A DNA stretch of 23,771 nt from positions 1-23,771 of the forward strand of contig NZIN01000026.1 of NCBI GenBank assembly GCA_002689905.1. Reading direction: 5' to 3'. A program made the translations under genes and the position numbers. The stretch comes from Rickettsiales bacterium. GTDB taxonomy: Bacteria; Pseudomonadota; Alphaproteobacteria; TMED109. The stretch's first letter is position 1, and each line of letters starts with the position of its first letter. Below the pieces are notes generated by a model, which ran no database searches, had not been told where the DNA came from, and saw nothing but the letters and a program-made list of their open reading frames with translations. Positions 1 through 5,974 of this stretch are shown here, piece by piece.

Positions 1-499
1 TAAGTTTTTTACTAAATATACCTTTATTATAATCAGAAAGAACAACAATATTATGTTTAGATAACTCTTGCTTAAATATTTTAATAATAAAGTTATGGGC
101 TAAATTAGTTAATTGCTTAGGTGTTTCATCATCAACTCTTATTAATTGTTGTCCATTAACAGAGTATCTTGTCTTAACTGTAGAAATTCTATTTTTTTCT
201 TTATATAAATAAACCTTATTATTTTTTATTTGTTTAACAATTTTTTCAATTTTATTTCCATTTGGATCTTTGCCTATTATAGAAATAATAGTAGTCTTGA
301 CACCAATAGACACTAAATTATTAAAAACATTACCTGCTCCTCCCAGAAATTGTTTTGTGTCTTCGGATAAAAAAACGGGAACAGGTGCTTCTGGAGATAT
401 TCTGTTTACTTTACCTGCAACATATCTGTCTAGCATAATATCTCCTAGTAACAGAACTTTAGTATTTTTACATAAAAATGAAAATTCTTTCTGATTCAT
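1..499 (-). CDS. hldE: D-glycero-beta-D-manno-heptose-7-phosphate kinase, N-terminal part (runs off left edge)
   Basis: This reading frame is open from an ATG at 499 to the left edge, giving 166 residues of a PfkB-family sugar kinase. The N-terminus carries GDIMLDRYVAG and RISPEAPVPVF, followed by GGAGNV, all hallmarks of the RfaE/HldE kinase domain. Further in are QQLIRVDDE and VVLSDYNKG, again in family order. HldE phosphorylates heptose 7-phosphate at C1 on the way to ADP-heptose for the lipopolysaccharide inner core, in the cytoplasm. The ATG directly follows the TAG stop of trcR with no base between, so translation is probably coupled. Whether the protein also has the C-terminal nucleotidyltransferase domain (bifunctional HldE) or is kinase-only cannot be told, because the gene continues outside the window. 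Confidence 0.9.
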   Translation of the reverse strand, partial: MNQKEFSFLCKNTKVLLLGDIMLDRYVAGKVNRISPEAPVPVFLSEDTKQFLGGAGNVFNNLVSIGVKTTIISIIGKDPNGNKIEKIVKQIKNNKVYLYKEKNRISTVKTRYSVNGQQLIRVDDETPKQLTNLAHNFIIKIFKQELSKHNIVVLSDYNKGIFSKKL

Positions 500-1036
500 C
501 TATTTTTTTTCACTCTTTTTTTTTGCTAATGCTATAGCTTCTCCTAAAGCTGATTGTTTGCACAAAGCAAGTAATACTGGATCTCTTGGGGTAATATTCT
601 GCATATTCCAATGTTCTCTATTTTTTATCGATTTAATAGTATTTTTAGTAGTCCCAATTAACTTTATAATTTGAGCATCAGTTAAGTCAGGATAATATTT
701 AATGAACCATACTATTGCGTCAGGAATAAGTTGTCTTCTAGATGCAGGAGTAAAGCCTTTTTTCTTTTTATTCACGTCAGAACTTAAAGGTATAATTCCT
801 TTAATAATTTCAAGAAGTTGAGAGCTGTCATTTTCACATCTTTTTATTTCTTCTGTAGTTAACTCTCCAGAAGTAACAGGATTCTTACCTTGTATTCCTT
901 CAGCTACTTCACCATCTGCGATTCCTTGCACCTCTAATATATGTAGGTTGCAAAACTTTGCTATTTGTTCAAAAGTTAACGCGGTATTATCAATTAACCA
1001 CACTGCTGTAGATTTTGGCATTAATGGGCTATTCAT
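500..1036 (-). CDS. trcR: DUF1013 family transcription regulator TrcR
   Basis: The 178-residue protein matches the alphaproteobacterial DUF1013 family. It begins with MPKSTAVWLIDNTALTFEQIA, reads NPVTSGELT near residue 55, and has a C-terminal half with SRRQLIPDAIVWF and EHWNMQNITPRDPV. The Caulobacter member, TrcR, is known to associate with RNA polymerase and influence cell-cycle gene expression; a similar role here is inferred from family membership. The C-terminal region around residues 110-145 looks helix-turn-helix-like (LTDAQIIKLIGTTKNTIKSI). The ATG overlaps the TGA of the upstream oxidoreductase (ATGA), and an AGGAG Shine-Dalgarno sits 5 bases before it, one of the few clear ones in this window. 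The stop touches the hldE start codon. Confidence 0.9.
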   Translation of the reverse strand: MNSPLMPKSTAVWLIDNTALTFEQIAKFCNLHILEVQGIADGEVAEGIQGKNPVTSGELTTEEIKRCENDSSQLLEIIKGIIPLSSDVNKKKKGFTPASRRQLIPDAIVWFIKYYPDLTDAQIIKLIGTTKNTIKSIKNREHWNMQNITPRDPVLLALCKQSALGEAIALAKKKSEKK

Positions 1037-2046
1037 TTTTTCTCCTTTGAATTTGTTCTAAGAATTATTTTTCCTATATGTTTACTGCTCTCCATCAAAT
1101 TATGAGCTTTGCAAGCATCTTTTAAATCATATATTTTAAAGATAATAGGTTTTATAGTTTTTTTAGCTAGGGCTGTCCAGTAACTTTTATATATGTTGCT
1201 AGCTATTCGAGTTTTTTCTTTAACGGTTCTCGGTCTAAGGGTTGAACCTGATAAAATCAGCCTTTTTATCATAACTTGAGTAAGATCAGCTTTTACAATA
1301 CTTCCAGATAAAAAAGCTATCATTATTAGTCTTCCCTTATCTTTTAATAAAGTTAAGTTTTTATTAAAATAATTTTTTCCTACCATGTCTAAAATAATAT
1401 CTACTCCTGAATTATTTGTATACAGTTGTATTTTTTTAAAGAAATCATCTTTATTATAATTAATTACTAAATCTGCACCTAATGATTTGCAAAATAAACA
1501 TTTATTTTTGTTTCCTACTGTTGTAATTACCCTGCATTCATGAAATTTAGCTAATTGAATAGCTATAGATCCTATACCACTTGAACCACCATGAATAAGT
1601 ATAGTTTCATTCTTTTTTATTTTAGCTCTATCTATAAGGTTATACCACACAGTAAAAAAGTTTTCTGGTATTGCGGCAGCTTCAACATAATTCATACCTT
1701 TTGGTATGGACAAGGCATGCTTATAATGCACTTTACAGTACTCAGCATAACCACCTCCATGGGTGAGGGCGCATATTTTATCATTGACCTTTAGTTTTTT
1801 AACTTTTTTTCCTAACTTAACAATTTTCCCAGAAACTTCTAAACCTATTATAGGGCTAGCATCTTTAGGAGGGGCATAAAGTCCTTTTCTTTGGAGGATA
1901 TCTGGTCTATTAACACCACTAGCAAAAACTTTTATTAATATTTCATCATCATTTATAGACGGAATATCTGATTGATTTAAGAGTAAAGTATTTTTTCCTT
2001 TATGTTTTTTTACCTCTATATAATTCATTTTATTTGGAATATTCAT
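1033..2046 (-). CDS. NAD(P)H:quinone oxidoreductase, zinc-free MDR superfamily (PIG3-like)
   Basis: The 337-residue protein is a medium-chain dehydrogenase/reductase of the quinone oxidoreductase type. The N-terminal GroES-like domain has SGVNRPDILQRKGLY and GLEVSGKI (about residues 43-75), and the Rossmann domain has the nucleotide-binding loop HGGSSGIGSIAIQLAK (152-167). No catalytic or structural zinc cysteine cluster is visible, as expected for quinone oxidoreductases. Members reduce quinones or other electrophiles with NADPH in the cytosol; the true substrate is unknown. The chosen ATG has AAGAG 9 bases upstream; an internal Met7 is a possible alternative. The gene leads the operon with trcR and hldE and is divergent from the DUF1192 gene. 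Adjacency of this oxidoreductase with DUF1192 and DUF1013 is, from memory, common in alphaproteobacteria. Confidence 0.88.
   Translation of the reverse strand: MNIPNKMNYIEVKKHKGKNTLLLNQSDIPSINDDEILIKVFASGVNRPDILQRKGLYAPPKDASPIIGLEVSGKIVKLGKKVKKLKVNDKICALTHGGGYAEYCKVHYKHALSIPKGMNYVEAAAIPENFFTVWYNLIDRAKIKKNETILIHGGSSGIGSIAIQLAKFHECRVITTVGNKNKCLFCKSLGADLVINYNKDDFFKKIQLYTNNSGVDIILDMVGKNYFNKNLTLLKDKGRLIMIAFLSGSIVKADLTQVMIKRLILSGSTLRPRTVKEKTRIASNIYKSYWTALAKKTIKPIIFKIYDLKDACKAHNLMESSKHIGKIILRTNSKEKK
1042..1046 (-). promoter_or_regulatory. Shine-Dalgarno of trcR
   Basis: AGGAG lies inside the 3' end of the oxidoreductase gene, 5 bases upstream of the trcR ATG. It supports this start and shows that trcR has its own ribosome loading site despite overlapping the upstream gene. 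Most genes in this window lack such a site. Confidence 0.75.
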
Positions 2047-2075
2047 AAATAACTCTTAATAATTATTACTTTTTA

Positions 2076-2083
2076 ATTATAAT
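2076..2083. promoter_or_regulatory. Overlapping divergent -10 boxes between the oxidoreductase and DUF1192 genes
   Basis: The octamer ATTATAAT contains a perfect TATAAT on the plus strand (2078-2083) and another on the minus strand (2081-2076). Read to the right, the predicted start site falls 1-3 bases before the DUF1192 ATG, giving a near-leaderless message. Read to the left, it gives a leader of roughly 20 bases with AAGAG before the oxidoreductase ATG. No convincing -35 box is visible on either strand. In DNA this AT-rich, chance matches are a real possibility. Confidence 0.5.
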
Positions 2084-2092
2084 ACTATTATT

Positions 2093-2269
2093 ATGGATGA
2101 AATAGAAATTATATCTGCTAAGGAAAATAAAGAAAATATTGCGAACCTATCAATAGAAGAGCTAAAGGTTTATAAAACTGAATTATTAAATATGGTTAGA
2201 TCTGTTGAAATTGAAATAAAGAAAAGGCACAATGAAAGAAATAATGCAGAGCAAATTTTTAATAAATAG
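2093..2269 (+). CDS. DUF1192 family small coiled-coil protein
   Basis: This 58-residue ORF has the DUF1192 pattern: LSIEELKVYKTELL, then a helix running through EIEIKKRHNERNNAEQIF. The family consensus, as I recall it, is LSxEELxxRIxxLExEIxRxxxxIxxKxxxRxxAExxF. The whole protein from residue 18 on is predicted to be one charged helix. The function is unknown; no enzymatic motif is present. The ATG follows the plus-strand TATAAT by 9 bases and there is no Shine-Dalgarno, so it may be translated from a near-leaderless transcript. It stops 5 bases before the metY start and probably forms the first cistron of that operon. Confidence 0.85.
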   Translation: MDEIEIISAKENKENIANLSIEELKVYKTELLNMVRSVEIEIKKRHNERNNAEQIFNK

Positions 2270-2274
2270 ATAAT

Positions 2275-3570
2275 ATGAAAAAAAAAAATAATAAGTTTAG
2301 TTTTAATACTTTAAGTGTTCACTCAGGGCAAAAGCTAGATAAAGATTTTAGGTCAAGAGCTTTACCTATTTATCAAACTACTTCTTATTCGTTTGAGAGC
2401 TTTCAACAGGCTTCTTCAGTTTTTAATTTAGAAATAGATGGTCATATTTATAGTAGAATATCAAATCCTACTGTTAGCGCATTAGAAGAGAGATTAGCTT
2501 CTTTAGAAGGAGGAATAGGTGCTATTTGTGTATCTAGTGGACAAGCAGCGTTACATTTGACATTAGCTACTTTACTTAATAAAGGAGACCATATTATTTC
2601 TTCCGATAGAATTTACGGAGGTAGTAGAAATCTGATGGGTCTTACATTAAAAAGGTTTGGTATAGAGACTACATTTATAGATTTAAGCAACTTAGCTTTA
2701 ATTAAGAAGAATATAAAAAGAAATACTAAACTAATTTTTTCTGAAACTATAGGAAACCCTAGATTAGAAGTTCTAAATGTTCCGGAAGTTTCTAAAATAT
2801 GTAAAAAAAATAAAATTTTATTTGTAGTTGATAATACTATAGCAACTCCTTTTCTATTTAACCCGATTAACTTTGGTGCTGATATGGTAATACACTCAGC
2901 TACCAAGTTTATAGGTGGTCATGGAGTAGCTATTGGAGGAGTTGTTATTGACTCTGGTAACTTTGATTGGAAAGCAACAACAAAATATAAAAATATTACT
3001 GCTCCATACGAAGGCTATAATAATTTAAATTATTTTGAGGAATATGGGCCAGCAGCTTTTTTGATGAGGGCAAGATCTGAGGGCCTGAGAGATTTTGGTG
3101 CAGCTTTATCACCTCAGAATGCTTTTTACTTGCTAATGGGAGTTGAAACTCTTGGGCCAAGAATGATGAGACATGTTTCTAATTGTGAGTACATCGCCTC
3201 TTATTTATCGGGAAGAGATGAAGTTAGCTGGATATCATACCCTGGCTTAAAGTCTCATAAGGATTTTCAATTAGCTGCTAAACTAATGCCAAAAGGTACA
3301 GGAGCTATTGTTTCTTTTGGACTAAAAGGTGGGAAGAAAAGTGCTTTAAAATTTATTGAAAACTTAAAAATTTTTTCTCATCTTGCAAATATTGGTGATG
3401 CTAAATCTTTAGTTATTCATCCAGCAAGTACTACACATTCACAATTAAATAAAAAGGATTTAAAAAAATCAGGAATTACAGAAGATTTAATTAGGCTATC
3501 AATAGGAATTGAAGATTTAGATGATTTATTAGAAGATTTATCAGCTGCTTTGAAGAAAATAAATAGATGA
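2275..3570 (+). CDS. metY: O-acetyl/O-succinylhomoserine sulfhydrylase (Cys/Met metabolism PLP enzyme)
   Basis: The 431-residue protein is a cystathionine gamma-synthase-superfamily PLP enzyme. Visible are SVHSGQ (15-20), YSRISNPT (59-66), SSGQAALH (87-94), the aspartate that pairs with the PLP pyridine in VVDNTIATP (184-192), and the PLP-binding lysine 211 in SATKFIGGHG. After the lysine an insertion (about 229-275) leads into GAALSPQNAFYLLMGVETL, typical of MetY, which is about 430 residues against about 390-400 for MetB or MetZ. The enzyme joins sulfide to an activated homoserine, giving homocysteine. Acetyl versus succinyl specificity cannot be read from the sequence, so metZ remains an alternative name. 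The start lies 5 bases after DUF1192 with no Shine-Dalgarno. Its TGA overlaps the ATG of the following hydrolase gene, implying coupled translation. Confidence 0.85.
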   Translation: MKKKNNKFSFNTLSVHSGQKLDKDFRSRALPIYQTTSYSFESFQQASSVFNLEIDGHIYSRISNPTVSALEERLASLEGGIGAICVSSGQAALHLTLATLLNKGDHIISSDRIYGGSRNLMGLTLKRFGIETTFIDLSNLALIKKNIKRNTKLIFSETIGNPRLEVLNVPEVSKICKKNKILFVVDNTIATPFLFNPINFGADMVIHSATKFIGGHGVAIGGVVIDSGNFDWKATTKYKNITAPYEGYNNLNYFEEYGPAAFLMRARSEGLRDFGAALSPQNAFYLLMGVETLGPRMMRHVSNCEYIASYLSGRDEVSWISYPGLKSHKDFQLAAKLMPKGTGAIVSFGLKGGKKSALKFIENLKIFSHLANIGDAKSLVIHPASTTHSQLNKKDLKKSGITEDLIRLSIGIEDLDDLLEDLSAALKKINR

Positions 3571-4346
3571 AAAAAAGTAAATTAAAAGTTTATTATAAAA
3601 AGTATTCAATTAGTTCTCCACTAATAGTTTTTATTCATGGTGCTGCATGCGACCATACTGTATGGGTTTTCCAAAATAGATATTTCTATAATCGTAAATA
3701 TTCAACACTATCATTGGATCTACCAGGGCATGGTGCAAATGATTGTAGTCCTGTGTCTTCAATTAAAAAAATGAGTAAACTAGTTTTAAATTTATTAAAA
3801 AAATTACCTCATAAAAAAGTTTATTTAGTAGGTCATAGCATGGGGAGTTTAATTTGTTTAGATGCACTTATTAATGGAGGCAGTTTAATTGAAAAGGTTT
3901 TTTTAATAGGAGTTTCTTACCCTATGAAGGTAAATGACTTGTTGCTAAATAAAAGTAAAACTAATCAGGACCTAGCAGTACAAGATATGATAAATTGGTC
4001 ATTATGTGATAATACAAAACTATATGGATCAAAACTTATTGGGATCAATTTGAAAAATTTAATTGATACTTTGATGAGGAGTTCCAAAAAAGGAATACTC
4101 TATAAAGATTTACAAGCGTGTAATAATTTTATTATAGATGAAAAGTCTATAAGAAAAATTAAAAATCCTATTATTATTATATCAGGAGAGAATGATATAA
4201 TGACACCTATTAAAAACTGTGAAATTTTAAGTAATACTTTAAGGAACTCGACACTTCATATATTAACAGGGATAGGGCACTTTCATACTTTAGAGAGTCC
4301 AATGATGATTAATAAAATTATAGAAAAAAGTATCGAGAAACAGTGA
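3567..4346 (+). CDS. alpha/beta fold hydrolase
   Basis: The 259-residue protein is a complete alpha/beta hydrolase. The oxyanion-hole stretch FIHGAACDHTVW lies at 22-33, DLPGHG at 51-56, and the nucleophile elbow GHSMG has Ser91. The acid is probably Asp210 in SGENDIMTP and the base His238 in GIGHFHTLESP. There is no signal peptide, so it should act in the cytosol. It is much shorter than the acyltransferase MetX and lacks the GGSMGG elbow of that family, so it is probably not the missing homoserine acyltransferase, though the position after metY makes that worth testing. The substrate is unknown. It overlaps metY by 4 bases (ATGA) and the thioesterase by 4 bases (GTGA), so the three genes are one tightly packed unit. 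Confidence 0.85.
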   Translation: MKKSKLKVYYKKYSISSPLIVFIHGAACDHTVWVFQNRYFYNRKYSTLSLDLPGHGANDCSPVSSIKKMSKLVLNLLKKLPHKKVYLVGHSMGSLICLDALINGGSLIEKVFLIGVSYPMKVNDLLLNKSKTNQDLAVQDMINWSLCDNTKLYGSKLIGINLKNLIDTLMRSSKKGILYKDLQACNNFIIDEKSIRKIKNPIIIISGENDIMTPIKNCEILSNTLRNSTLHILTGIGHFHTLESPMMINKIIEKSIEKQ

Positions 4347-4759
4347 AAAAAAAAAAAGACTATAGGTTTATAGAGAGAGTTGATACTAGGTTTGGAGACA
4401 ACGATATTTTTGGACATTTAAATAATGTTGTTTATTATTCTTTATTTGATTCTGTAATTAATAGGTTTTTAATAAATAAATGCAAATATAATCCTCTTAA
4501 GTCAGATGTTATTGCTATTTCACCTGAGACAAGGTGTATATTCAGAAAGTCATTTAGCTACCCTGAAGTTATTTTTGCTGGGTTATCAACATTTAAAATA
4601 GGAAAAACTAGTGTCATTTATGATATTAGTTTATTTAATAAGAGAAATAAAAAGGCTAATGCAGAAGGCTATTTCGTTCATGTATTTGTGCAAAGAAATA
4701 ATATGAAGAGTAAGGTAAAAATACCTTTAAATATTAAAAACCAATTATTGAAGCTATAA
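4343..4759 (+). CDS. acyl-CoA thioesterase, 4HBT/hotdog family
   Basis: The 138-residue protein is a hotdog-fold thioesterase. The signature RFGDNDIFGHLNNVVYY (16-32) matches the R-x-x-D-x-D-x-x-G-H-x-N-N-x-x-Y motif, with Asp21 the likely catalytic acid. Such enzymes hydrolyse acyl-CoA thioesters in the cytosol; the acyl chain is unknown. The start is GTG, overlapping the TGA of the hydrolase gene; no ATG lies near. Directly after the GTG is a run of eleven A (4346-4356) coding for lysines, a site prone to slippage. The last gene of the metY operon, it ends 3 bases from the stop of convergent rpmE, leaving no terminator. Confidence 0.85.
   Translation: MKKKKDYRFIERVDTRFGDNDIFGHLNNVVYYSLFDSVINRFLINKCKYNPLKSDVIAISPETRCIFRKSFSYPEVIFAGLSTFKIGKTSVIYDISLFNKRNKKANAEGYFVHVFVQRNNMKSKVKIPLNIKNQLLKL
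4346..4356 (+). repeat. A11 homopolymer at the thioesterase start
   Basis: Eleven consecutive A begin at the last base of the upstream TGA stop and cover codons 2-5 of the thioesterase gene. It is one of the longer single-base runs in the window and sits exactly where a slip would put the whole thioesterase frame out of register with its GTG start. Confidence 0.8.
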
Positions 4760-4762
4760 AAA

Positions 4763-4984
4763 TTAAACCTTTATGTTACCAAACTTCTTTTTAAATCTGG
4801 CTACTTGTCCAGCATCTTCTCTTATTTGAGCATTTCCTCCTGTCCATGCAGGATGAGAAGCAGGATCAACATCAAGCTTTAAAACTTCGCCATCTTTTCC
4901 ATAGGTTGATCTAGTTGTAAATTCTTTTCCATCGGTCATAATAACTTTTATAGTGTGATAATCTGGATGTAGGTTTTTTTTCAT
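4763..4984 (-). CDS. rpmE: 50S ribosomal protein L31 (cysteine-free type)
   Basis: The 73-residue protein begins MKKNLHPDYH and carries TDGKEFTTRSTYG, LDVDPASHPAWTGG and VARFKKKFG in order, all typical of bacterial L31. It has no cysteine, so it is the zinc-independent form that alphaproteobacteria usually carry. It is a small structural protein of the large ribosomal subunit, at the subunit interface near the central protuberance. The gene stands alone, convergent with the metY operon (3 bases between stops) and divergent from the aminopeptidase gene (33 bases). No Shine-Dalgarno precedes the ATG; a TATAAA on the minus strand (5009-5004) would give a leader of about 12 bases. Confidence 0.97.
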   Translation of the reverse strand: MKKNLHPDYHTIKVIMTDGKEFTTRSTYGKDGEVLKLDVDPASHPAWTGGNAQIREDAGQVARFKKKFGNIKV

Positions 4985-5003
4985 TTAGCTTTTTTAAAAT
5001 TAA

Positions 5004-5011
5004 TTTATAAT
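5004..5011. promoter_or_regulatory. Overlapping divergent -10 boxes between rpmE and the aminopeptidase gene
   Basis: TTTATAAT holds TATAAT on the plus strand (5006-5011) and TATAAA on the minus strand (5009-5004) within a 33-base gap. The plus-strand box ends 6 bases before the aminopeptidase ATG, so the predicted transcript would begin at or within a base or two of the start codon. The -35 regions would lie inside the rpmE and aminopeptidase coding ends and are not recognisable. Confidence 0.5.
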
Positions 5012-5017
5012 TAAAGT

Positions 5018-5974
5018 ATGTTATATAATATAAAAAAAGCTTTTGCAACACATCAAATAAGAGAAGGTGTACATACAATTTATTTTGAAGAGTATGGCAA
5101 AATAGGAGGTATTCCTGCCATATTTTTGCATGGTGGCCCAGGAAGTGGATGCAATGATAGTCAGAAAGCAATATTTGATCCTGATAAGTTTAGGGTTATT
5201 TTTTTAGATCAAAGAGGGTCAGGAAAGTCATCACCAAGAGGTTCCACTCAAAAAAATACTACTGAATTACTTATTAAAGATATTGAAAAAATAAGAAAAT
5301 ATTTGAAAATAGAAAATTGGTTGGTGGTGGGTGGTTCTTGGGGTTCAACCTTAGCAGTAGCTTATGCGCAAAAGCATCGTAAAAGTGTAAATGCTATGAT
5401 ACTCAGATCATTATTTCTAGGCACCAAAAATGAAGTAGAGTGGGCTTTTTGTAAAGCGCCATTAATTTTTAGACCTCATTTAATCTTTACAATTAATGCT
5501 ATACTTAAACAAAAAAAAACAACCAATCCTATTTATACACTGGGTAAAATGTTGGAGAGTAATAATTTAATAGAAAAAGAAAAAGCTGCTAAATTGTGGT
5601 TATCTTTTGAAAGCAGCTTATCTTCAATTAAATATAGTAATGCAGATATTAATAAGCTTATTAAGGAAGATTACATTGATAAGGAGATAAAAAAATTGCC
5701 TAATACACCATTTATGGAATGGCATTATATTAAGAATTATTTTTTTTTAGAAGAGAATCAACTTCATAACAATAAAGAATATTTAGAAAAAATAACTATA
5801 GATATTGTACAAGGTGATTATGATTTATTGTGTCCGCCCTCTACTTCATATTCTTTTAGTAAAGGTTTGAATAAATGTAATATTCATAGAGTAGAGAATG
5901 CAGGTCATTATGTTAGTGACCCAGGTATAAAGGAAAAAATGAAATATCTATTAGATAATTATGAAGAAATTTAA
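5018..5974 (+). CDS. pip: prolyl aminopeptidase (S33)
   Basis: The 318-residue protein is an S33 alpha/beta hydrolase. It shows the proline iminopeptidase signatures HGGPGSG (38-44), FLDQRGSGKS (62-71) and the nucleophile elbow GGSWGS with Ser107. The likely acid is Asp269 in QGDYDLLCPP and the base His297 in NAGHYVSDPG. Full-length family members are about 310-320 residues. It removes N-terminal proline from peptides in the cytosol, a nutrient-recycling role. No signal peptide is seen. A plus-strand TATAAT ends 6 bases before the ATG and no Shine-Dalgarno is present, so the mRNA may be leaderless. The 3' end overlaps the M23 peptidase gene by 14 bases. Confidence 0.92.
   Translation: MLYNIKKAFATHQIREGVHTIYFEEYGKIGGIPAIFLHGGPGSGCNDSQKAIFDPDKFRVIFLDQRGSGKSSPRGSTQKNTTELLIKDIEKIRKYLKIENWLVVGGSWGSTLAVAYAQKHRKSVNAMILRSLFLGTKNEVEWAFCKAPLIFRPHLIFTINAILKQKKTTNPIYTLGKMLESNNLIEKEKAAKLWLSFESSLSSIKYSNADINKLIKEDYIDKEIKKLPNTPFMEWHYIKNYFFLEENQLHNNKEYLEKITIDIVQGDYDLLCPPSTSYSFSKGLNKCNIHRVENAGHYVSDPGIKEKMKYLLDNYEEI

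Noticed and set aside
270..494. Open frame of 74 codons on the plus strand at the left edge
   Set aside because: It lies opposite the clear hldE kinase coding sequence and shows no family motif.
3567..4346. Homoserine O-acetyltransferase (MetX) as the identity of the hydrolase after metY
   Set aside because: It is about 100 residues shorter than MetX and has a GHSMG elbow, not the GGSMGG of MetX, so only a generic hydrolase call is justified.
4911..5171. Open frame of 86 codons on the minus strand across the rpmE/pip gap
   Set aside because: It overlaps two well-identified genes in other frames and has no recognisable features.
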